This document shows, in pieces, positions 1 to 8,168 of a stretch of DNA of 64,000 nt (its first letter is position 1; the number at the start of each line of letters is the position of its first letter). A program made the translations under genes and the position numbers. The notes below the pieces were generated by a model that ran no database searches, had not been told where the DNA came from, and was given only the letters and a program-made list of their open reading frames with translations. Source of the stretch: Roseovarius dicentrarchi (GTDB taxonomy: Bacteria; Pseudomonadota; Alphaproteobacteria; Rhodobacterales; Rhodobacteraceae); assembly GCF_003316635.1 (NCBI RefSeq), contig NZ_QNQP01000014.1:1-64000 (forward strand), given 5' to 3'.

Positions 1-10
1 CGTCGCAAGC

Positions 11-60
11 AAAGCCCCCAGACGGACTCGCTATATGAGGGCGGTCCGCCTGGGGGCTTT
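11..60. terminator. Strong hairpin, probable transcription terminator
   Basis: Two 16-nt arms (11-26 and 45-60) pair perfectly apart from one G-T wobble and enclose an 18-nt loop. The outer stem ends in AAA/TTT, so a short U-run closes the hairpin in either orientation. It probably terminates a gene lying left of the window. No extended U-tract follows the stem, so this is a structural call only. Confidence 0.5.
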
Positions 61-74
61 GTCACTCCAGAGGT

Positions 75-116
75 GGGTCAAAATTAAACGCTGAAACGGG
101 GTCAGTTTTAAACGCT
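75..116 (+). mobile_element. Two direct repeats resembling an IS21-family end (remnant)
   Basis: Two 18-nt copies, 75-92 and 99-116, agree at 15 of 18 positions. Both begin GGGTCA and end TTAAACGCT, and their starts lie 24 nt apart. Multiple short terminal repeats of the GGGTCA type are typical of IS21-family ends. No transposase gene is visible, so this is either the tip of an element lying left of the window or a relic. The following ~150 nt (117-271) are AT-richer than the surroundings and hold no recognisable gene. Confidence 0.35.
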
Positions 117-271
117 CATTGACATCTATGGCAAAAGCGGACCGTTTGGTGCATCCTCCAAAATCACGATCTTGCAAGTTATTGATTTCAATAATGAATT
201 ACCCATGCCTGAAATTCATTGCGGAAAGTTTATGTGGCAGATGTCAGTTGTTGAAACACCCCGGTCGCCCG

Positions 272-1804
272 TCAGCCGCGCCCGCCGCCATCCCATCTGC
301 GCCACGCAAGGTAGGCCAGACCGCCAAGCGCGGCAACGCCGGCGATGAGGGTCAGGTGGCGCGGCCGCACCCCCTGCCCCGAGGTCGACACCTCGCCGGG
401 ATGATAGCGCGGATCAAGCAGGCGGGTATCGGCCAGAAACCCGCCGATGATGCCGGGCGCGCGCGGATCAATGGGGCGCAAGCCCCGGCCCTGTCCGGTG
501 TTCAGCCTGTAGATGGCCCCGATCAGCGAGCCTTCTTCTTGCAACTTGTCATTAAAAACCTGTTCCTCAACGCCCAGATGCTCGGACAACAGCCGCACCC
601 GGAAGGCGGTGATCAATGCCTCTGGCCCCTCGATGGCGACATCGCATTCGGTGTCAAACCCCATGGATCTGTCGTTCAGGTTGCTGGACCCGATGCGCAG
701 CACGCTGGCGTCGGCGATCATGATCTTGGCGTGGACATAAATCGGATCACCTTCGGAGGTGACGGGGTAATAGATGCGAAAGCGGTCCTCGTGATCGGCG
801 GCGCGAAGGCTGTCGATCATGCGGGCCCGCAAGACATGCATGGCGTCATCTTCAAATTGCGACAGGGCCGCCTTGGGATTGATCACGATGATCTCGGGAC
901 CGCCCTGCTCGCGCAGCCGGGCTTCCAGCGCGGCGCAAACAGTTTCTGACGCAAAGTATTGCGATTCGATGTAAATCGCGTGCTCAGCTGCCTTGATACT
1001 GTCAATATAAAGGTGCTCAATCTCGTTGATGAGCGGCGCGCCGTCATAGGGCGGCTCGGTCCGGGCGATGGCGACGTCCACATCGGTGGCATCGACGCCC
1101 AGATCATCGGGCCAAATATCCTCGGCCTTTCTGTCCGGACGCTCCAGCGTGTCGCCCGTAGCGCGCTGCCAGCGCATGCGCGACAGCTCGGCCAGCGCGG
1201 TCGCAGCGGGTCCGGTCAGCGCGGACGTTGCGTCATGCCACGGCTCGGACGGGGAGCCATCCTTGCGCACGCGGCGCGGGTCACTGGGCAGATGTTCGGA
1301 CGTATCCCAGCGATCCTCGGTGGCGTCGATCCCGCCGCAAAAGGCCAGCTTGTCATCGGCGACGACGATCTTCTGGTGATGGCACGCGCCAAACGGATGA
1401 TGCCCGTCGAGCGCGAAGTGAATGCGGTCGGAGCCGAAAACGCTGAGCGCGATGGTCGGCACCCAGCGTCCCGGCGCGGCCAGAGCCGCGCCGTTCCACT
1501 TGAGCAGATACACGTTCAGATCCGGCGCCCGCTCGACCGCCGCCTCAAGAAACGCGCCCAGCTGGTTGGGAAACCCATCAGGGGCCAGCCCGTCCTCGTC
1601 ACTGTCGCCGGGCAGCATTTCGATTTCAAAGTCGAAATCCCAGCCGATCAGCAACAGCTCGTGCTTGACGTTCAGGATGATCTTGCGCAGCACGCGAAAG
1701 TAATCCGCCGCATCGACGATCAGCGCCATCTTGTCCGCCCGTGCCACGCGCCAGCAGTTTTCATCGCTGCGAAAGATCGACTTGAGTGACTGTGAACGTT
1801 GCAT
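272..1804 (-). CDS. Phospholipase D / cardiolipin synthase family protein
   Basis: 510 aa. Two HKD motifs define the PLD superfamily: HHQK at about residues 142-145 with D150, and HAK at 358-360 with D365 followed by GSSNLNDRS. Each PLD half supplies one His, and a phospho-His intermediate allows phosphodiester hydrolysis or transphosphatidylation. The likely substrate is a membrane phospholipid. A hydrophobic segment near residues 480-500, followed by a short Arg/Gly-rich tail, suggests a C-terminal membrane anchor. The ATG at 1804 was preferred to a TTG 33 nt upstream because GCAGGGA precedes it. The gene stands alone with cobF downstream in the same direction across 260 nt. Family assignment is secure; whether it is a synthase or a hydrolase is not. 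Confidence 0.85.
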   Translation of the reverse strand: MQRSQSLKSIFRSDENCWRVARADKMALIVDAADYFRVLRKIILNVKHELLLIGWDFDFEIEMLPGDSDEDGLAPDGFPNQLGAFLEAAVERAPDLNVYLLKWNGAALAAPGRWVPTIALSVFGSDRIHFALDGHHPFGACHHQKIVVADDKLAFCGGIDATEDRWDTSEHLPSDPRRVRKDGSPSEPWHDATSALTGPAATALAELSRMRWQRATGDTLERPDRKAEDIWPDDLGVDATDVDVAIARTEPPYDGAPLINEIEHLYIDSIKAAEHAIYIESQYFASETVCAALEARLREQGGPEIIVINPKAALSQFEDDAMHVLRARMIDSLRAADHEDRFRIYYPVTSEGDPIYVHAKIMIADASVLRIGSSNLNDRSMGFDTECDVAIEGPEALITAFRVRLLSEHLGVEEQVFNDKLQEEGSLIGAIYRLNTGQGRGLRPIDPRAPGIIGGFLADTRLLDPRYHPGEVSTSGQGVRPRHLTLIAGVAALGGLAYLAWRRWDGGGRG

Positions 1805-2059
1805 GTGGGTCTGTCCCTGCCTTGTTACGCGCGCCAATAGTGAACTAGGCTTTTATTCCGTCCCTATTGCAATGCGGTATATCCCGGCAGGTTCCGGAAA
1901 ATCGGCAGCCCGGCGGTTATTTGTGACGCGCGGCGACACTTGGCGCATTTGCAGTGCAGGTGATTTGGGGTGCGGCACTGTCCCATTGGATGCGCCGCTT
2001 TTTCGCCCTGCTGAACATGCAGGGGTCATGCAGCGCCGCTTCGGGGTCAGGCGCGCATC

Positions 2060-2794
2060 TTACGCCTTGCGCAGCAGATAGGTGTCCATGATCCAGCCAT
2101 GCCGGGCGCGCGCCGCGGTGCGGATTGCCTCGATGGGCTGCGCTGCATCGGCCAGCGGGCCGTCATAAAGCACCTGCTGGGGCATGCCCAGAAAGGCCCC
2201 CCACCAGATGGTGACGCCCGCCGGGTCCAGCCTGCGAAAGCTGCATTCGCCGTCCAGCATGACCGCGACAGTTTCGGCGCCCATCGGCCAGCCGTGATCG
2301 CGCAGGCGGCGGCCGGTCGTGATCTGAACGGGGCCGTTCACGGTGTTCAGCGGAATGGCGTGGGCCGCCGTCAGCGCCTGAATGGCGGTGATCCCCGGCA
2401 CAACGCGGATGCGCGGCGGCACGGGCAGGCGCGCCGCAATGCGCAAGGTGCTGTCGTAAAGGGAGGGATCGCCCCACACCAAAAGCGCGACAGGCCCGGC
2501 AGAGCCACCTTTGCCCATCGCCGCGTGCCAGCGTTCGGCAATCTGGTCGTGCCAAGCGTCCACGCGCTCCAGATATGGCAGGCCGGGATCGCGCACCGGA
2601 TAGTCAAACGGAACGATCCGCGCAGTGGTGCCGCTGGCTGCAATGATCCGGCGGCGCAACTCGGCCAGATCATCCTTGCCCGCGCCCTTTTGCGGCACAA
2701 GGATCGTTGCGGCATCGCGCAGCGCCTGCATCCCCTCGCCCGTCACATGGACGGGGCTGCCCGTGCCGATCCCGATCAACCACAGATCCTGCAT
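2060..2794 (-). CDS. cobF: Precorrin-6A synthase (deacetylating) CobF
   Basis: 244 aa. CobF is the SAM-dependent C1-methyltransferase of the aerobic corrin pathway; it methylates precorrin-5 and releases the extruded acetyl group. The N-terminal GIGTGSP loop and the LLVWGDPSLYD segment are typical of tetrapyrrole methylases, and the pattern around the latter fits CobF better than CobI/J/M. ATG at 2794 has an upstream AGGAAT ribosome-binding sequence; an open frame reaching further upstream is non-coding read-through. It lies 58 nt downstream of the cbiM-like gene and behind its riboswitch, so the two are probably co-transcribed. The other corrin methylases are in the main operon, so cobF has been separated from them. 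Confidence 0.9.
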   Translation of the reverse strand: MQDLWLIGIGTGSPVHVTGEGMQALRDAATILVPQKGAGKDDLAELRRRIIAASGTTARIVPFDYPVRDPGLPYLERVDAWHDQIAERWHAAMGKGGSAGPVALLVWGDPSLYDSTLRIAARLPVPPRIRVVPGITAIQALTAAHAIPLNTVNGPVQITTGRRLRDHGWPMGAETVAVMLDGECSFRRLDPAGVTIWWGAFLGMPQQVLYDGPLADAAQPIEAIRTAARARHGWIMDTYLLRKA

Positions 2795-2816
2795 CACTGA
2801 AATTCCTGCCTGAATG

Positions 2817-2840
2817 TCCGGGCCCGATATCGGGCCCGGA
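2817..2840. repeat. 24-bp perfect palindrome between cbiM-like gene and cobF
   Basis: Positions 2817-2840 read identically on both strands (12-nt half-site TCCGGGCCCGAT). As RNA this would form a 9-bp GC stem with a 6-nt loop. It sits in the 58-nt spacer upstream of cobF. It could be an intercistronic processing or attenuation hairpin that lowers cobF expression relative to the permease, or a protein-binding site. No U-tract follows on the minus strand, so a full terminator is less likely. Confidence 0.55.
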
Positions 2841-2852
2841 ACAGTGCCGCGA

Positions 2853-3530
2853 TCAGCTTGCGTGATACAAACGGTGCGTGAACAACCCGCGGAGACCGCC
2901 GCCGCGCAGCGCCTTGGCACCCGCCAGGACAGCCAGATCGGCAATCGGCTCGATCACCACGACCAGCATGTAGGCCGCGCCAAATGTCCAGACCGCGTTC
3001 AGATTGTCCGCGCCAAAGCCCTGACCATAGAACGCCCAGAACGCGACCCAGGCAACCACGCCGCCCTGATAGGCGACCGACAGCTTGAACACATCCGCAT
3101 AGGCCAGATCGACATAGGCCCGGTCCTGCGGAATGATGCGCCGCGCCAGCGCGTCGATGGCAAAGAGCGGCACCAGCAGCGTTGTGACATTGACAAAGAA
3201 CATCGGCATGTCGCTGGGCGCAAAGAACATGCCCTGAATCAGCAGGCCCGCCGCCAACCCGATGGCGGACGGGGCCGCACCCAGTAGCAAAAACAGCGTC
3301 GTGCCAAGGATGAAATGCACCTCGGACACGCCGACGGCAAAATGCGGCAGCAGTTCAAAGAAGATGAAAACGCCGATCGTGGCCAGCACGGTACGCACGG
3401 CAAAGGAGGCGATATTATGCCCCGCCAGATCATCCACGATCAGCTTGACGGAATAGCCGGCAGCGGCTGCGGCGGTGCCATAGGCAAACACCATCTTGGC
3501 GCCGTCAACGACGCCAGGTTCGATATGCAT
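2853..3530 (-). CDS. cbiM: CbiM-like cobalt ECF transporter permease
   Basis: 225 aa, strongly hydrophobic, about six to seven membrane spans. It begins MHIEPG; in CbiM/NikM proteins the N-terminus and His2 enter the metal site. A further SEVHFILGTTLF segment aligns with the conserved His-containing loop of the family. Function inferred: cobalt uptake for corrin synthesis, at the inner membrane. It lies directly behind a cobalamin riboswitch, the usual context for cobalt importers in B12-making bacteria. AAGGGA precedes the ATG. No cbiN, cbiQ or cbiO partner is in the window, and the motif following the His loop departs from the usual family pattern, so it is a divergent or solitary member. 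The substrate is inferred from context. Confidence 0.75.
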   Translation of the reverse strand: MHIEPGVVDGAKMVFAYGTAAAAAGYSVKLIVDDLAGHNIASFAVRTVLATIGVFIFFELLPHFAVGVSEVHFILGTTLFLLLGAAPSAIGLAAGLLIQGMFFAPSDMPMFFVNVTTLLVPLFAIDALARRIIPQDRAYVDLAYADVFKLSVAYQGGVVAWVAFWAFYGQGFGADNLNAVWTFGAAYMLVVVIEPIADLAVLAGAKALRGGGLRGLFTHRLYHAS

Positions 3531-3602
3531 GAGTATAGTCCCTTGTTAAGTCGCCCCTCCGGCGACGCCAGTTATGATGAAGGCACGAACGGCCTTCGGT
3601 TT

Positions 3603-3752
3603 CACGGCAGGTCTCCTGACTTGCGGGTCAATGCGCGCGGGCCCTTCCCAGCCGTTTGGCCAGTGGTTTTGCCTTTGCGCTCACCGCTTACAGTTGCGGG
3701 GGCAGTCCGGGTCTTTCACCCGATTCCCTTTGAAGCCACAGATGTGGCACCG
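3603..3752 (-). promoter_or_regulatory. Cobalamin riboswitch upstream of cbiM-like gene
   Basis: On the minus strand the 5' part starts with a GGTGCC stem (about 3745-3752). It is followed by the GCCCCCGCAACTGT core (about 3684-3702), CCACTG (3661-3666) and the B12 box ending GGAGACCTGCC (3606-3624). This order is the class-I cobalamin riboswitch pattern. It ends about 70 nt before the cbiM start and begins just after cobA stops, so read-through from the cob operon may also enter it. Adenosylcobalamin binding should reduce expression of cbiM and cobF. Confidence 0.93.
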
Positions 3753-3796
3753 TATCCCGACGCTACGTCAAACAGCCGCGGCGCGCAAAGGATTCT

Positions 3797-4516
3797 TCAC
3801 CCCTCGGCCAGTGGGCCGTAGAGAATTAGGGCAGGCGCATCGCCGATTCCCGCGCGCAGATGATCGGCCAGATCGGCAACCGTCAGGCGCGTCAGGCGCT
3901 GATGCGGGCCGCTCACATCCTCGGCCAGCAGCGCGGGCGTATCACCGGGCAGGCCATGGGCATGCAGCGCCTCGTACAGCTTGGGAAACGTGCGTTTGCC
4001 CATGAAAACAACGGTTGACGCCATGGGATCAGCCAGCGCGAGCAGGTTCATATCCTCGGGCAGCTGGCCGCTGATGTCATGCCCGGTGACGAACTGCACC
4101 CGCCGCGCGCTCAGCCGCCGGGTCAGCGGAATACCGGCGGCGGCAGCGGCGGCAATGGCCGATGGCACGCCGGGAATGATCTCGTAGGGGATGCCCGCCT
4201 CGCGCAGTGCGATCAGCTCCTCCTCCAGCCGGCCAAAGAGGCCGCTATCGCCGGATTTCAGCCGCACAATGCGCTGATTGCTCTGCGCATACTCAACCAG
4301 AAGACGACTGACGTGATGCTGGCGCGGCGATGCGCGCCCGGCGCGTTTGCCCACGCCGATCAGGTCCGCACCGCTGCGCGCATGGCCCAGTATCGGGCCT
4401 GACGACAGATCGTCAAACAGCACCGCATCGGCGCGGCGCAGACGGTCCACCGCCTTCAGCGTCAACAGCTCCGGGTCGCCTGGGCCGGACCCGACAAAGC
4501 TGACGAAGCCGCTCAT
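3797..4516 (-). CDS. cobA: Uroporphyrinogen-III C-methyltransferase CobA
   Basis: 239 aa, the length of a stand-alone SUMT rather than CysG. It uses SAM to methylate uroporphyrinogen III at C2 and C7, giving precorrin-2, the entry point to the corrin branch. The GSGPGDPELLTL loop near residue 9 and the RLKSGDSGLFGR segment are the SAM-binding signatures of the family. The start codon overlaps the stop of cobB (ATGA), indicating translational coupling. It is the last gene of the main minus-strand cob operon; the second riboswitch follows. No siroheme oxidase/ferrochelatase domain is fused. Precorrin-2 could also feed siroheme if the right enzymes exist elsewhere. Confidence 0.93.
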   Translation of the reverse strand: MSGFVSFVGSGPGDPELLTLKAVDRLRRADAVLFDDLSSGPILGHARSGADLIGVGKRAGRASPRQHHVSRLLVEYAQSNQRIVRLKSGDSGLFGRLEEELIALREAGIPYEIIPGVPSAIAAAAAAGIPLTRRLSARRVQFVTGHDISGQLPEDMNLLALADPMASTVVFMGKRTFPKLYEALHAHGLPGDTPALLAEDVSGPHQRLTRLTVADLADHLRAGIGDAPALILYGPLAEG

Positions 4517-5826
4517 GCCTCCTGCCCCGTGATCAGATGAAAAAACGTGCCGGTGACGTTGCCGCGCAGCGATCCGGTTTCAGGCACCGCGTTGCCATCG
4601 GCATCGGCCACCTTGGCCAGCGGCGCATCGGGCTGCTCCAGAATGGTCGAATAATGGTACTCATGCCCGCGCAGCCGCGCGCCCGGCGCATGCGCCGGCA
4701 TCGGCGCTCGCAGTTCTGCCTGCCGATAGCCCAGATGAAACTTGCGTTTCTCATAGCTGGTCACAAGGCCCAGCAGCCCGGCCATCGCGTGGCGCTGCCC
4801 TTCCTTGTCGATCAGCCCCGCGCCCAGCGCCATGTAGCCGCCGCATTCGCCATGCACGGGCCGCGTTTCGGCATGGCGCCGCAGCCCGGCGCGGAATGTA
4901 TCCGCCGCCGCCAAACGGCCTGCGTGCAGTTCGGGGTAACCGCCGGGCAGCCAAACCAGATCGGCGGTGGCGTCCGGCGCCTCATCGGCCAGCGGCGAGA
5001 ACGGCAGCACCTCGGCGCCCGCCGCGCGCCAGCCCTCCACCAGATGCGGATAGGTGAACGAAAACGCCGCATCCTGCGCCAGCGCGATCCGCTGCGCGGG
5101 CGGCGCAGGCAGCGCGCCGCCCTGCGCCAGAGGCTTGCCACGCGCCGCCGCCTTGATCGCCTCCAGATCGACATGTGTCCGCAGGAACGCCGCATAGCCG
5201 GCGATGGCGGCCTCCAGATCGGGATGCTCGACCGCCTGTATCAGGCCCAGATGCCGCTCCGGCAGGGTCAGATCACCGCGCCGGGGCAGCGCGCCCAGCA
5301 CCTTCAGCCCTGCCTTTTCCATGCCCAGCGCCGTCAGGCGTTCATGCCGGGGCGATGCGACGCGGTTCAGGATCACGCCCGCAAAGGGTAGATCGGGGTT
5401 ATACATCCGAAACCCCAGCGCCGCCGCCGCCGCCGATTGCGCCTGTCCGCTGACATCGACCACCAGCACCACAGGCCAGCCCATACGCTGCGCCGTCTCG
5501 GCACTGGTGCCAAAACCGCTCTGCCCGCGCGTGGCGACCCCGTCATAAAGGCCCATCGACCCCTCGGCGACGCAGATTTCCGCGCCTTTCGCCTGCGCCG
5601 CAATGGCGCTCAGCAGCCCCTCGCCCATCGCCCAGGTGTCAAGGTTGAAGGACGCGCGCCCCGCAGCGGCCAGATGAAAGGCCGGGTCGATGTAATCGGG
5701 CCCCGATTTGAACGGCTGCACGCGCATCCCGTCCTCGGCCAGCGCCCGCAGAAGGCCCAGCATAACGGTGGTCTTGCCGGTCCCCGAGGAGGGCGCCGAA
5801 ATCATGATCCCCGGTGCATTATTCAT
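4513..5826 (-). CDS. cobB: Cobyrinic acid a,c-diamide synthase CobB
   Basis: 437 aa. It amidates the a and c side chains of hydrogenobyrinic acid, using glutamine and ATP. The N-terminal P-loop [11 protein letters not shown] spans residues 10-20 and marks the dethiobiotin-synthetase-like ATPase domain. The C-terminal glutamine amidotransferase domain carries the nucleophile Cys328 in [11 protein letters not shown] and a His near 430 (TFFHL). The ATG at 5826 was chosen over an open frame reaching 40 codons upstream because the P-loop then sits at the normal distance from the N-terminus. It overlaps cobM by 8 nt and cobA by 4 nt. Its product is the substrate of the CobNST chelatase, consistent with cobN in the same operon. 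Confidence 0.93.
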   Translation of the reverse strand: MNNAPGIMISAPSSGTGKTTVMLGLLRALAEDGMRVQPFKSGPDYIDPAFHLAAAGRASFNLDTWAMGEGLLSAIAAQAKGAEICVAEGSMGLYDGVATRGQSGFGTSAETAQRMGWPVVLVVDVSGQAQSAAAAALGFRMYNPDLPFAGVILNRVASPRHERLTALGMEKAGLKVLGALPRRGDLTLPERHLGLIQAVEHPDLEAAIAGYAAFLRTHVDLEAIKAAARGKPLAQGGALPAPPAQRIALAQDAAFSFTYPHLVEGWRAAGAEVLPFSPLADEAPDATADLVWLPGGYPELHAGRLAAADTFRAGLRRHAETRPVHGECGGYMALGAGLIDKEGQRHAMAGLLGLVTSYEKRKFHLGYRQAELRAPMPAHAPGARLRGHEYHYSTILEQPDAPLAKVADADGNAVPETGSLRGNVTGTFFHLITGQEA

Positions 5827-6613
5827 CCTTGTCACTCCAATCTGCCCAAGGGCTGCCCGCGCTTTGCGGGCGGTAGCGGCGGTCGTAATCCCTGGCATAA
5901 AGGCAGCTTTCGTCGAACCCCTCGCCACCCAGCGCAGGCCCGACAAGGATCAGCGCGGTGCGGGTGATCCCCGCGTCCATCCGCCCGGCGATATCGGCCA
6001 GCGTGCCGCGAATGATCCGCTCATCGGGCCATGAGGCCCGGAACACGATGGCGACCGGGCAATCGGCGCCATAGGCGGGCGTCAGGGCCGCCGTCACATG
6101 ATCCAGATTCTGGATCGACAGGTGGATCGCCAGCGTGGCCCCTGTCGCGGCGAAATTCGCCAGCGTCTCGCCCTCCGGCATCGAGGACGCGCGCCCCGGC
6201 GTGCGCGTCAGTACCACCGATTGCGCCAGCCCCGGCAGCGTCAGCTCGGCGCCCAGCGACGCGGCGGCGGCGGCAAAGGACGGCACGCCCGGCGTGACAG
6301 TCACCGGAATATCCAGATCGCGCAGGCGGCGCATCTGCTCGCCCATCGCGGACCAGACCGACAGATCACCGGAATGGAGCCGCGCAACGTCCTGACCGGC
6401 CTCATGCGCGCGCTGCATTTCGGCGATGATCGCGTCCAGATCCATCGGCGCGGTGTTGATGATATGCGCGCCCTCAGGGCAGTGGCGCAGGATCTCCTCC
6501 GGCACCAGCGATCCGGCATAAAGGCACACCGGGCAGGCCGCGATCAGATCGCGCCCCCGCAGCGTCAACAGGTCCGGCGCGCCGGGGCCTGCGCCGATGA
6601 AGTGAATGGTCAT
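5819..6613 (-). CDS. cobM: Precorrin-4 C11-methyltransferase CobM
   Basis: 264 aa. A SAM-dependent tetrapyrrole methylase that moves the pathway from precorrin-4 to precorrin-5. N-terminal [17 protein letters not shown] and the later [11 protein letters not shown] and HSGDLSVW segments are characteristic of CobM/CbiF and distinguish it from CobA, CobI and CobJ. The start codon overlaps the cobE stop (ATGA) and the 3' end overlaps cobB by 8 nt. A short acidic extension after the conserved domain (WADWSDKDE) has no assigned role. Confidence 0.93.
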   Translation of the reverse strand: MTIHFIGAGPGAPDLLTLRGRDLIAACPVCLYAGSLVPEEILRHCPEGAHIINTAPMDLDAIIAEMQRAHEAGQDVARLHSGDLSVWSAMGEQMRRLRDLDIPVTVTPGVPSFAAAAASLGAELTLPGLAQSVVLTRTPGRASSMPEGETLANFAATGATLAIHLSIQNLDHVTAALTPAYGADCPVAIVFRASWPDERIIRGTLADIAGRMDAGITRTALILVGPALGGEGFDESCLYARDYDRRYRPQSAGSPWADWSDKDE

Positions 6614-6972
6614 GGTCCGTCTCCTTCTGCCATGGCGCAGGTGGCCATGCGATCGGGTGAAATCTGCCGCGCCGCGATCAGTCGCGCGCCGTGGCCGGCC
6701 GCTGCCAGCGCCGCCGCCTCGGCCACGCTGCCGGTGCCGTGGGCGGCTTGTGATGCGGGGGAATGGGTGCAGGTTTCCTGCGCCTTCAATAACGCAGGCG
6801 GCACGGCATGGATCGGCACGCCCAGTTCCCCGGCCAAACCTCGCAATCCCGCGCTGTTCTCTTTGCCCGCTGCCGTTGCCAGCAGATCAGGCGCCGCGCC
6901 GCAGGCGGCCAGCGCCGCGCGCAGGCTGGCCGCGTCGGCACCTGTGCGAAATCCGAAGCCCGCAACAATCAT
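6610..6972 (-). CDS. cobE: Cobalamin biosynthesis protein CobE (CbiG C-terminal-like)
   Basis: 120 aa. It starts [12 protein letters not shown] and contains the [10 protein letters not shown] and [11 protein letters not shown] segments seen in the CobE / CbiG C-terminal family. The exact reaction of CobE in the aerobic pathway is not firmly established; the fold is linked to handling of the C20 or acetyl-bearing intermediates. The ATG at 6972 overlaps the cobL stop as ATGA, preferred over a Met five codons upstream. Downstream it overlaps cobM. Identification rests on small size, these segments and its position between cobL and cobM. Confidence 0.8.
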   Translation of the reverse strand: MIVAGFGFRTGADAASLRAALAACGAAPDLLATAAGKENSAGLRGLAGELGVPIHAVPPALLKAQETCTHSPASQAAHGTGSVAEAAALAAAGHGARLIAARQISPDRMATCAMAEGDGP

Positions 6973-8168
6973 GAAACCGCGCTCCACTGCACCACCGGAT
7001 AGCTGGCCCTCCAGCCGGTCCTGCCCCCTAGCGGCGCCGCCTGCGCCAATTCGATCCGCAGCAGATCACCGCCCAGCCGCGCCTGCGCGCGGGTCAGAAG
7101 CGCCTCGGATTCCAGCGTGACGGCATTGGCGACGATGCGCGTGCCGGGGGCCAGATGCGCGGCCAGCCAGTCCAGCAGCTCCTGCGATAGCCCGCCGCCG
7201 ATGAATACCGCATCGGGCGGCGCCAGCCCCGCCAGCGCCTCTGGCGCTGCGCCCTGCACCACCTTCAGCCGGTCCATCCCTAGCCGCGCCGCGTTCTGCA
7301 AAATCTGCGCCGCGCGATCCTCGCGCGGCTCGACCGTGGTGGCGCGCATTGTGGGATGGGCCAGCAGCCATTCGATGCCGATCGAGCCGGAGCCGCCGCC
7401 GATATCCCACAGATGCTGCCCCGGACAGGGCGCCAGTGCCGACAGGGTCAGCGCGCGCACGGGCCGCTTGGTCATCTGCCCGTCGCTTTCGAACCATGCG
7501 TCAGGTCGGCCACTGGCCAGCGGCAGCGCCGCGCCATCGCCTTTGACCTGAACGGCGGCGCAGACGGGATGCGCAAATGCGGCGTCCGGCATAGCGCCGG
7601 CCGCGCCGTCGCTGCGCCGCTCAGCCGGGCCGCCCACGGATTCAAACACCGTCACCCGCGACGCGCCGAAACCCGCATCGCGCAGATACTCGGCCAGTCC
7701 CCGCACCGCATCGCCATCGCGCAGCAGCACGATCATGCGCCCCCCTGCCGCCAGCGCAGGGCGCAGCCGGGCCAGCGGCGCGGCATGCAGGCCGTGGCAC
7801 GCCGTATGCTCCAGCGGCCAGCCCATCCGCGCCGCCACCAGCGAAAAGGTCGACGGGCCGGGCAGCGCCGTCCATTCCCCGGCGCGCAGATGGCGCGCGA
7901 TGCTGGTGCCCGCCCCGAACCAGAACGGATCGCCCGAGGCCAGCATGACCACCCGCCGCCCGCGCAGCGCCAGCAGCCGCGCGATACCATCCGCAAAGGG
8001 CACCGGCCATTCCACCAGATCCGCTCCCAGCGGCGGCAGCAGCGCCAGATGCCGCGGCGCGCCCATCACGATTTCCGCCGCCTCCAGCGCGGCGCGGCTT
8101 GCGGGGGGCAGGCCCGCCGGTGCATCCTCGCCAATGCCAACGATGGTCAACCACGGAGCGTCAGACAT
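6969..8168 (-). CDS. cobL: Precorrin-6Y C5,15-methyltransferase (decarboxylating) CobL
   Basis: 399 aa, a fusion of CbiE-like and CbiT-like halves as usual for CobL. Residues 1 to about 215 hold the tetrapyrrole methylase domain (TIVGIGEDAPAGL near the N-terminus). The C-terminal half has the class-I SAM motif LWDIGGGSGSIGIEW. It methylates C5 and C15 and decarboxylates the C12 acetate. The ATG at 8168 overlaps by two bases the ATG of cobK on the opposite strand, so any cobL-specific promoter would lie within cobK. A GAGGGGG stretch about 12 nt upstream, or CAGG nearer the start, could be the ribosome-binding site. The much longer open frame upstream is antisense to cobK and rejected. Confidence 0.93.
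   Translation of the reverse strand: MSDAPWLTIVGIGEDAPAGLPPASRAALEAAEIVMGAPRHLALLPPLGADLVEWPVPFADGIARLLALRGRRVVMLASGDPFWFGAGTSIARHLRAGEWTALPGPSTFSLVAARMGWPLEHTACHGLHAAPLARLRPALAAGGRMIVLLRDGDAVRGLAEYLRDAGFGASRVTVFESVGGPAERRSDGAAGAMPDAAFAHPVCAAVQVKGDGAALPLASGRPDAWFESDGQMTKRPVRALTLSALAPCPGQHLWDIGGGSGSIGIEWLLAHPTMRATTVEPREDRAAQILQNAARLGMDRLKVVQGAAPEALAGLAPPDAVFIGGGLSQELLDWLAAHLAPGTRIVANAVTLESEALLTRAQARLGGDLLRIELAQAAPLGGRTGWRASYPVVQWSAVS

Noticed and set aside
1838..2059. Possible small gene between the PLD gene and cobF
   Set aside because: Short frames exist on both strands but none has a ribosome-binding site or a recognisable product.
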